A stretch of DNA of 64,000 bases from Apostichopus japonicus. Taxonomy: Eukaryota > Echinodermata > Holothuroidea > Aspidochirotida > Stichopodidae. Location of the stretch: contig NC_092574.1 in the NCBI RefSeq assembly GCF_037975245.1, forward strand, positions 1,256,001-1,320,000, written 5' to 3'. The position numbers were made by a program, and so were the translations under genes. The notes beneath the pieces were generated by a model. The model had not been told where the DNA came from and searched no databases. It saw only the letters and a list, made by a program, of their open reading frames with translations. Positions 56,201 to 64,000 of the stretch are shown here, in pieces (the stretch's first letter is position 1; every line of letters starts with the position of its first letter).

Positions 56201-59171
56201 TGTAGCTTGCTTGGGTGTATATATGAGAATCCCATATGAGGAGTGTCATATCTTGAGCATGACATAGAATTATAGGTATTAAACTTACCTTGCCCGATGA
56301 CTTGACTCCTTTCGATATACAGAGGCCTACTACGATCCACGATGCTGCTAGACAACCAACAAGATGCCAATTCATTCCACCAATGTCTCCTATACTGTCA
56401 GTTAATCCGTGTACCTTATTTCTAGAGTTCAATTAAAAAACAGATAAATATTGAATTATGCGTAATAAATAATAATCATAATATCATCTGATCGTTATAA
56501 AATTATTGGTAGACCTATCTATACACTTCCAAGTACACGTTAGCAGCGTGACTTGGAGAACATTTGTAGACCAAATGGGAATGTTACCAAACCTCTTTTG
56601 TTAATCATATATGTACCATACATCTATACAAACAACATGAATTATCTTACTGTATGAAAGTAACTTTATCATGAATTATGTGACCTGTCCGTCTATAAGT
56701 TGGGAACAGAAAGTTAACAAATAATTGACTTATTGTCCATACAGACAAAGATCCTTGGCTGGCAAGTGACCTAAGTATACCTCTTGTCGGAAACATTATA
56801 TTCTTCGTATCACTGATATAATGCACATGAATCACCGACTTCGATGGGAGACACTCACCCCCCCCCCCCCTCCCCTTCCTCTGATATCTTTACCCTTTGT
56901 GAAAACCTAGCCACATATATACTTACGTCCAGAATTCTTCCGTGGCTCTCGTATTGTTAGCTGTATGTCCCAGTGATCGAGTAGTGTTAAGAAAGTTATC
57001 GAAACAGTACTCAGTATTCCATGTATTATTACAGGAGATCCATTCTAAGTTTGGGAACGTGAAAGACTTGAACCCATAGTACACTGTCCAGGCAATGATA
57101 ATATTGTAGTAAATCGCTACTAGCGTAGAAACAATAACCATGCCAAATCCAACACCTGCAATGTTAAAAAGACATTTAAGTGTCAAATGTGTTTACATTC
57201 TGCGTGATAAAGGAGTATGACAAAAACAATGTAGAAATTGATCTCTAATGAGGCATATAGGTGTTTTTCGTTAGTAGAACTACCATCGCATTCTGACTTT
57301 AAATCTTTCGGTATTTTAAATCGATGACCTTACTTATAACGCATCATCACGCAACCATTATTGTGGTGTATTATGTTTACTTATATGGAGACTGAAATAT
57401 ATATCTAAACGTAATAAGGGAATTCAGAAAGTTAACAAACCTCTGAATAAGGGACTTATTGCCCAAACAGACAACGCTCCTTGGCTGGCAAACTGACCGA
57501 AAGAAAGCTCCAAGAAGAACAGAGGTAGTCCACAACAGAACAGCATAATGATGTAGGGGATCAGAAATGCTCCTGTTATTACAAAATTACAAATAAAGAA
57601 TCAATTGTTTATTTGTTTCTATGACCAAACAAAAATCACCTGTCGTCCAATGAAGTTCAGTTCTTTGGAGTAATTCAGCTCATGTTTATTCATCACATAT
57701 ACTGTGAGATGAGAGTGCTCGAGAAATGAACATTACATACAGGTATGGTTGGAGTTGATGAAAATACGATACACCAGATCACGAAGAAGTACTTTTTTAT
57801 AAGTTGCAATGAATGTGATCTAATCTATACTAGTCATGCAATGTAGCATGGTCATTGAACAGTTCTAACTGAATCTGTATTGCTTTATTTCGCTTTGTTT
57901 TCAATCCATATTTACTTGACTGCAAGTCCTGTTTTTCGTTTTATCCAATTCTGTCTGCTCTTCCTTATATCCACATTAGTTGTCTGTCCATATGCCTCTT
58001 GTAAGTTTTATTTCATAAGTTCGTCAATAGTGGAGGGGAAAGGCGGTGTGGAAGGGGGTAGGAGAAGGGCATACCTGCTATTTGTTACGTATTAAAACTA
58101 GGAAACATTCGAAACATCCGTCATAAAGGAAATATGATTTATAGAGAGATAATTGAAATGTCAGTTTGCATTATATAATACCACTTTCTATATTTACTAT
58201 TGTATAGTAATATCAACTCTGATTTATCAAATTCCCAAAAAAATATTAGTTGTATGAAAAAATAATTGGAAGATTAATTACAAACGACAAAGAATTTTCC
58301 AATAAGTACGATCCCTTCTCCATGATTTAGTTAACTTGTATTAGAAACTCAGGCACATTGTACAGTACAAATGCACTATATGCAACGAATGTTGATGTAT
58401 ACATATAATAGAGCCAATACACCCTAGCTGTAACTATTGGTTAAACATAGTAAATTGTTAAGGGTTTTCAGATCAACGTTGTTCGTGCTTTGTCTATTCA
58501 TTCTTGTTTACTTTTCAGTGGAATATTTATTCAGTATATCGAATATATATTTATTCAAGTCCACCAGTCCGGTTTGACGCCTTCGTGTACATCGTCAAGT
58601 TCACTATATTATACTCTTGTAGGTATTGTGTCTGCATCCTAGCCCTACATAGCCCGGGCTGTTCGAACCATGGAAGTATTACCCTAACAGGGTGACAGGG
58701 ACATCGGTGCTAAGGGGGAGAATGGTCAGTGGCCCTCAACGGCTAAGCTTTGTTTCAGAAGTATGTCACCTCTCCCCATCCCCCCCCCCTCCCCACAAAC
58801 ACTAACAGTTGCTTATAGCTGATTCATAAACAAAACTATAAATACAATAACTTGCATGACGAATCTTCATTGTAGATGTAAGGTCGCAAAAGCCTCGAAA
58901 TTAGCAGATCAGATTCTATAGATTCTTGCTGCATTGCGAACTTACCTCCACCGTTTTCATAACAAAGATATGGGAATCGCCAGACGTTGCCGAGTCCTAC
59001 AGCATATCCGATGCATGCAAGGATGAAGTCGAACCATGAGCCCCATTTTTCACGATCTTCGTCTTCATCCTCCTCCTCTGCTCCAGTATCTGTTTGGGCG
59101 ATCTTACCATTGTCTTGTCCGTGTATCTTGCCATTACTCGTGTATTCAATGTCATCTTCCGGTCTCTGCAT
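49973..59171 (-). CDS. SLC6 Na+/Cl- dependent transporter, glycine-transporter-like (13 coding exons)
   Basis: Thirteen exons give 1947 nt (648 aa), all in phase. The protein has the SLC6 layout: acidic N tail, 12 membrane segments and a cytosolic C tail. TM1 has [20 protein letters not shown] with Gly59 where monoamine transporters have Asp, so the substrate should be an amino acid. Expected chloride-site residues are present: Tyr82, Ser297, Asn329 and Ser333. Asp397-Ser398 in TM8 fits the second sodium site. The loop after TM3 has a Cys pair and three N-glycosylation sequons. SLGISFGSL in TM6 and [10 protein letters not shown] in the C tail resemble glycine transporters (SLC6A5/A9). The C tail has a PPPY motif and ends in SYI. 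The start is either ATG 59171 or lies in an unseen upstream exon joined at 59165. Exact substrate not proven. Confidence 0.92.
50226..50560. repeat. Tandem duplications in SLC6 intron 12
   Basis: ATGAATATGCATGT, GGAAGAAGTGGCGATGAGCA and GGCGGTGCAATAACAGGTAT recur two or three times in the same order, with units of roughly 140-160 bp. Confidence 0.8.
50732..50905 (-). CDS. SLC6 coding exon 12 (TM11-TM12)
   Basis: Encodes [20 protein letters not shown], then [20 protein letters not shown] and KQKTFLE. Acceptor TGACACAG, donor CTAGAG|GTAGGT. Confidence 0.92.
50929..51110. repeat. About 60-bp repeat, three copies, SLC6 intron 11
   Basis: AGCTGTCAGGTTAAAGGCAT recurs near 50929, 50991 and 51050, followed by AATCGTACAT-type words. 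Confidence 0.85.
51430..51530 (-). CDS. SLC6 coding exon 11 (TM11)
   Basis: Encodes [20 protein letters not shown] and [13 protein letters not shown]. Acceptor ATAATACAG, donor GGGG|GTAAGT. Confidence 0.92.
52358..52457 (-). CDS. SLC6 coding exon 10 (TM10)
   Basis: Encodes [20 protein letters not shown] and [13 protein letters not shown]. Acceptor CTTTCCAG, donor ATATG|GTAAGC. Confidence 0.92.
52921..53052 (-). CDS. SLC6 coding exon 9 (TM8-TM9)
   Basis: Encodes [20 protein letters not shown] and [19 protein letters not shown]. Acceptor GTTTACAG, donor ACCAAG|GTAACG. Confidence 0.92.
53845..53957 (-). CDS. SLC6 coding exon 8 (start of TM8)
   Basis: Encodes [20 protein letters not shown], then [13 protein letters not shown]. 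Acceptor CTCCTTACAG, donor AGCGAG|GTAAGG. Confidence 0.92.
54366..54440. repeat. AAT microsatellite, SLC6 intron 7
   Basis: Interrupted AAT trinucleotide run. The 200 bp to its left (about 54140-54365), with TGTAGCGCTAAATAC and GAATAACTTAATGAATAAAT next to the run, may be a decayed SINE-like insertion; this is tentative. Confidence 0.75.
55002..55126 (-). CDS. SLC6 coding exon 7 (TM7)
   Basis: Encodes [20 protein letters not shown] and [14 protein letters not shown]. Acceptor CTTTCCAG, donor ACAGCG|GTAAGT. Confidence 0.92.
55377..55480 (-). CDS. SLC6 coding exon 6 (TM6)
   Basis: Encodes [20 protein letters not shown] and [14 protein letters not shown]. Acceptor TTCTCTAG, donor TACCG|GTAAGA. 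Confidence 0.92.
55651..55785 (-). CDS. SLC6 coding exon 5 (TM5)
   Basis: Encodes [20 protein letters not shown] and [18 protein letters not shown]. Acceptor TTTTTCACAG, donor ATTAAG|GTAATC. Confidence 0.92.
56289..56421 (-). CDS. SLC6 coding exon 4 (TM4)
   Basis: Encodes [20 protein letters not shown], then [13 protein letters not shown]. Acceptor AACTCTAG, donor GGCAAG|GTAAGT. Confidence 0.92.
56707..56775 (-). pseudogene. Decayed partial duplicate of SLC6 exon 2, in intron 3
   Basis: Minus strand reads TTGCCAGCCAAGGATCTTTG followed by TCTGTATGGACAATAAGTCA. This matches the exon 2 segment encoding [13 protein letters not shown], and the intron bases GTTAAC...TTTCTG after it are shared too. 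The donor itself is deleted (CTCTGAATAAGG missing on plus), so the copy cannot splice as exon 2 does. Confidence 0.8.
56927..57155 (-). CDS. SLC6 coding exon 3 (TM3 and large loop)
   Basis: Encodes [20 protein letters not shown], then the loop with [13 protein letters not shown] and NNT sequons, to EEFW. Donor TGGAC|GTAAGT. Confidence 0.92.
57441..57572 (-). CDS. SLC6 coding exon 2 (TM2)
   Basis: Encodes [20 protein letters not shown] and [20 protein letters not shown]. Acceptor AATAACAG, donor CAGAG|GTTTGT. Confidence 0.92.
57573..58945. other. SLC6 intron 1
   Basis: The splice phases do not require another exon. A short C run lies at about 58770-58790. No other features. Confidence 0.5.
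58946..59171 (-). CDS. SLC6 coding exon 1 (N tail and TM1)
   Basis: Encodes [15 protein letters not shown], an [12 protein letters not shown] acidic stretch, then TM1 to ENGG. Donor GGAG|GTAAGT. A pyrimidine-rich acceptor ending GCATGCAG at 59166 overlaps the ATG, so the exon may begin at 59165 with the start elsewhere. Confidence 0.85.
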
Positions 59172-62100
59172 GCAGTCAAAGGAGAGAAATATGTAATTGC
59201 AATTGATGAAACATACAGCGGATGTCAAAATGAAGAAAGTAACTTTCGGCCTTAGAATTTCACTTTTCATATACTGGGAAGGGAGATGGGCATAAAATGC
59301 ACTAACCCCACATTCAACATATACATTATAGAACGCACCAATATATCTCACTGTAAAAAGATTTTTTTTTTCTGATTTAGATGACTGAGTGTTTCAAAAC
59401 TATATTTTCAAAAATATCCCAATGCTAAATAAGTTAAGTCAAGTTTGAACATTCAATGGTATTGTCGAAGGCCTAGGTATGATTACATTATATTTGAACC
59501 GCAAACAATGTGTCAGATTTCGAAGAGAATGGCTTTCGATATCGAGAGATCTGAACGACATACAGTCAAAACAGTATCTACTTTAAATTTTAAGAGTAAA
59601 ATTACTTATAGTAGATAAGAATCTAGATTTGAGATGTACATAAGATCGTGTTGGATGTAATTCCATGCCCATAAGCCTATTCATTTCAATGTTAGAAGTC
59701 GCGCACTGTTGCAGGCTATGTTTTATGTAAATGGAAGGATCACTTAATTTTGACATTTTGTAGACTGTTAAAATATCTGCTGTGTTCAGGTTGTATACCA
59801 CATTTAATTTGGAAAAGAAGTGACCCTTTAAACATCTGAGGCTCATCAACTAAAGTGGCTGGACTACTTACTCTAACGCAGAGACCATTCGGTCAGTTCC
59901 AGAGATGAAACACAAACCTCCATGGGAAAAGATAGGGATATTACCACTTGAAATCACATGTTTACAATGAATTGCATATTTGTCAAGGACAAAAGGTGTT
60001 CAATGTCATCCAGGAGGGCTCTGATGTTCATATCATGGAGCCTAAACAGATTTACCTCCATGTTCATATCAAGTTAAAAGTACATGTTTGACTATTTATA
60101 GAATATATAAAACAATGGATTAACATTAACATTTATTCCTACACTGAGCATAGCAGTCATCAGTTTGGCATTCCAGAGATTTTAAAAGCTGTTTATCTTG
60201 AAAACCGTACTGTAGGTATGAAACTAACACTGATTGTATTTCATTTGTTTCGAACTATCGCATATCAAGACTAATAAGATCCAGTCTGAAGTCAACCTTT
60301 AAAAATGCATGTAATCGGTTATACACAATGAACTGATGCGGAAGATGAGACCAGACTACGAGTCTCTCAAGCTAAAACGCCAAACGAAAACTGAAGAAAA
60401 GGGAAAGGGGTTGGGGAAGGAGGCAAAGTGACTGATATAACAATCACATAATCTATACGATTTTTCTTACTTCTTCTTTATATTACTGCCCCATTGCACG
60501 GTAGAGCAAATAAAACTATATCAGCTCTTTCATTGATCTCTGCAAATACTGTTTTGTTAAAGCACAGTGCCTGTCATGGTTATATTACGGCCAGCCTATA
60601 TAGAGGTCCAAAATGTACGGTACCGAGGCCCACTGATGTCTGTGTCTGACCCACTGTCCCCCGGTATGGTAACTCCGACACAGTCCTTTTCGGAGAAAAA
60701 CAATTTGCAGTGAAGCATGACTGTCCATTAGGGCACTGTATTTAGAAACTGTACAGTAATGTTTAAATTATGTATATGTTTGGTCAAGCACTTCTGTCAA
60801 TGGCGATATGCCGTTGTATATATTGGACATACATTAAATTTTATAATATAAACCACAAGTAGTATAGAAAGTCGATTGAGCGCTGACTTCCTATGAATAC
60901 ATACTGAAAAAAAAACAATTGCGACCGAGAGAAAGAATTCTATTAAGCCCATAGCCAATTGCTATTAGTACCTGTAGCTTCATATGTTGAATTTACTGGA
61001 AATGACGCAGACTTTTCTACGCACTATATACCAACAACAACAAAGGCAGTATTCATTCCGAGTGAAACAGTGTAAGAAAATCTATGAAGTTCGTCTCATG
61101 AGCGAAATTGAATCCATATTTCTGAAGCAAGGTTATATAATGCAAACATTCTTCTGTTTTCCATACTTACTGTGTATCCTGTCACTGAAAAGAACACCAT
61201 TCTCACAAACGAACTAAATTATTCCTCTCGCCAAGCTGTCCTATTTTCCTTTCGGAGAGTGTTGTTATATCATACGAAAAGAGCAACTGTCTCGCCTGAG
61301 TCAATGATACATTAGTCCTTCAAATACAAAGTTTCAAAACGCTGTGCGTTTTATTAGTTTTAAGCTTATTGGATAAAATGTGCACGTATTATTTTACTAT
61401 ATGCTGCAGCAATGCAATTTAAACACCATTGGCTTACGCTCAGTTCGTTATTCACTTGACGTCGTTTTTAGAGAGTGAACTCGTATTGAATAATACAACC
61501 AAGCAGCACAATTTACAATGGAATCAGACAATTGAGTGAGTCGGAACATGCATTGTTTGGTTTTATCGACTTTAAAGGACCGTGGTTCAGAGCACTCAAC
61601 CATACAGCCTGAGTGGCCAATGAGCATAGGAAGCAAGTAAGGGATCCCAGAAGCAACTCAGGAGTGACGAGTCACGTCTGCGTTTCTTTCTTCATAGTTA
61701 CTCCAATAAAACCGGTCGGTGTCATCAAGCCGAACTTACCAAGAATATCGAAATTAAAAAGAAACATAAAAAAAAAGGGGAGGGGGGGGGGACCTTTAAC
61801 ACAAATGTACTCAAATGTTTGCTTAATTCCCCAGGAATTGTAAGCCAAGTTTTAGTTCGGTAGTTTGATAACATTTTTATGGATTACCAAGAAGGATTAT
61901 AAGTAGGTCAAAGTTCATGATGCGTTATAACTTCGTGCGTTGTCAAATATCGCAGGAGCTCATTAAATACCTTATTATGTGTTCAAGGGCAACCGTATAT
62001 GTGTAATGGTAGGTATATATGCATTGTTGTGTTCTCCCTAGTTTTGTCCCAAATTAGGATGATCTGTAGGAATGTTATCATTATATTCCCTTTCGAGGGA

Positions 62101-64000
62101 TCGTGATCCCTGACTCACGTAACAGAGCCATGAATGATCACACGGTAACATGATCTTAATGTAAGGACTGGAGTTATGAGTGGATCAGGCTGTTTGGATT
62201 CTCAGAATCTATCTTCAATGGTTATTTTTCTTTTCAAATAAAAGGCGGGGTGGGTTCCTTTGTGTGTGCTCTAAGTTTAACACGTTAAGATACACTCCAT
62301 TCTTAATAATTGCCATCTATTGCCATTCTTAATAATTGTCATCTATTGCCATCTATTGCCATTCTTAATAATTGCCATCTATTAGCATATTTACAATATT
62401 CTGTTCGATTGTTGCCATTGATGGCATTTCACAAACATTACATTGCTCCGCCAGATCCAGTAAAGAACTAGAATACGGTGTTTTGTGTGCAGTTGAATGG
62501 TGGTGCAGTTTAATCGGCAGAATGGTGGGTGGTGTAGTTTAATCGGCAGAATGGTGGTGCAGTTTAATCGCTAATCAGCAGCCAACCAAAAACTGAACAT
62601 TTGCAAACCGCCTTTCCGTGGCCGTTTGTCTGGTAGCCTGAAGTGAACATTGTCACTATAAGTAATTTATATTCATAATCGGAAATCCGAAAATTCTTGG
62701 TTTGTTGTACTCAATGTGTAGTCTAATGATTCTGTATACCACTTTATTTGTTTGATTTTGATATCATGGTTTCAATATTATACCCCCAAATGCGATCCTA
62801 TATACAGTAAGTGAGTCGTTTATATTTCATTGGCTTAATTCGTTAACTCGTAATTGAAGAAGAATAAAAAGTCTTTTTTTCATTTCAGATTCGCATTTTG
62901 CAGAAAATGACTGGGAACGGAATCATGATGAATTACTACCTGGCGAAAACAATAAAGAGTTTTTATTTTAGTAAATTTGTCAACTGTATTATACTGAGTA
63001 GTTTGTGCTGGATACTCGGACCAAGCTCAGACAGCGGCTGACTGATAAATTATCTGAGCTGTTTATAGAGAAGGCTCTGTTCTTTAATACAGAAGAGCGC
63101 CACCGCTTGAAATGAAACAGTTAAATTCCTGATAAGAATCAAACTGCAGTATGAAATGTTTCCCCGAAAGTAACGAGGGCAGTATTGAAGCACTCAGCAT
63201 GCATATACTTCGGATGTGTGACCTGATTATTTCCCTTTGGAGTCGGCTTTGAGTACGTTTCTGAATGCTGTCATTTGCCGACTTTGCAATCCGCGGTCCC
63301 CCAAACAATTTTGCAAGGTCGGTAAGAGTGACTAAATAGTTTTCGAAACCAAAAATGTTCACATTTTCCTTTCCACTTAGGTCTGATTCATGCGGTTTAT
63401 GTCTTCCATTAAATCGTACTTTCTTGTTTTCGTTCTCCGAGCAACATCGAGTGCAAAGGCAATTGTTTTTCTGTCTTGTGAGACCTTCTAAAAGACACAA
63501 TAGACCAGCCCTACTTAATTATAGGACAGTGACAGGCGATGCTCCCAATTTCGATCAGAATAGCTGACTTGGTAAGGTGTTGACCGTTCTCATTGGGATC
63601 ACTTATTGCGAACCTGTTCTTACCAAAACTAGTCAATCTTATTTACTCTTTCCTTTGCAAGCAACAAATCAAAATGAGATAAACTGATAAGAGGTTTTTA
63701 TGGTCTCGGTAGTGTTATCAATTTTATTAGTATAGTAAGCAACTAATCAAGACTTCAGAGTAATAAAACTCCCAACAAGTGTAACATCTTTGTTTGATTT
63801 CCTGATCCTTAAACTTTTCAAGAATTTAATAGATCTAAGGCGTAAGGAAAAACAAACAAGTTGCATCTTCCTTTTAATCCTGTTGGTTGCAAACCCGTCG
63901 TAAATTTTACCAAACAGCTTAGGAATAACCTGTGCTTAACACAGTTTAGCAAAAAGTGCTGTCTCCCTAACTTCTAGCACTATAATATTCTCCAATATTG
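59172..64000. other. Upstream of SLC6, no gene recognised
   Basis: Probably contains an SLC6 upstream intron or promoter. Short direct repeats: TTCTTAATAATTGCCATCTA words at 62300-62385, and CAGTTTAATCGGCAGAATGG words at 62503-62575. A minus-strand frame of 138 codons (63084-63500) has no recognisable domain. Confidence 0.4.
63084..63500 (-). CDS. Uncharacterised open frame (138 codons)
   Basis: The longest frame in the right end. Cys-rich start (NNCLCTRCC) and a basic middle (QKRTQSRLQREIIRSHIRS). No family recognised. It could be chance, or contain part of an exon. Listed for completeness only. Confidence 0.12.
   Translation of the reverse strand: MCLLEGLTRQKNNCLCTRCCSENENKKVRFNGRHKPHESDLSGKENVNIFGFENYLVTLTDLAKLFGGPRIAKSANDSIQKRTQSRLQREIIRSHIRSICMLSASILPSLLSGKHFILQFDSYQEFNCFISSGGALLY

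Noticed and set aside
62900-63050. Small hydrophobic peptide frame (about 44 residues) after a possible acceptor TTTCATTTCAG
   Set aside because: Too short, no family match and no partner exon. AT-rich DNA gives many such frames.

Overview
The window is eukaryotic: AT-rich DNA with intron-containing genes, long introns, minisatellites, a tRNA-derived SINE and a Penelope-like retroelement. Protein matches to animal families and the SINE type point to a marine deuterostome invertebrate, most likely an echinoderm. The phylum is an inference. No bacterial operons, CRISPR arrays or viruses were seen.

Three protein-coding genes can be rebuilt exon by exon, and all splice phases agree. (1) A TMEM33/Pom33-family gene on the minus strand, 7 coding exons between 26645 and 6797, predicts 257 aa, an ER/nuclear-envelope membrane protein. 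(2) A MAT2B gene (regulatory beta subunit of methionine adenosyltransferase) on the plus strand, 5 coding exons between 37364 and 44639, predicts 299 aa. (3) An SLC6 Na+/Cl- dependent amino-acid transporter of glycine-transporter type on the minus strand, 13 coding exons between 59171 and 49973, predicts 648 aa. TMEM33 and MAT2B are divergent, separated by about 10.7 kb of repeat-rich DNA. MAT2B and SLC6 converge tail to tail.

The TMEM33 gene is heavily invaded. Its intron 5 (8456-17190) holds a 42-bp minisatellite, a 46-bp satellite and, inside that satellite, a head-to-head pair of Penelope-like elements. The pair forms a near-perfect 4.86-kb palindrome with a 7-bp spacer. Intron 4 holds a 41-bp minisatellite and intron 2 a 52-bp minisatellite. 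The 46-bp satellite starts exactly at the splice donor of exon 5, so most units carry a copy of that donor core. Each Penelope arm encodes reverse transcriptase plus a GIY-YIG endonuclease and ends in a hammerhead-like ribozyme fold.

The TMEM33-MAT2B intergenic region contains two terminal-inverted-repeat elements (28515-29099 and 34321-34932) and decayed dispersed repeats. MAT2B intron 4 carries a tandem repeat with DR1-type nuclear-receptor half sites and an 18-bp microsatellite-like array. SLC6 intron 3 holds a decayed copy of part of exon 2. The first 5.9 kb and the last 4.8 kb contain no gene that I recognise.
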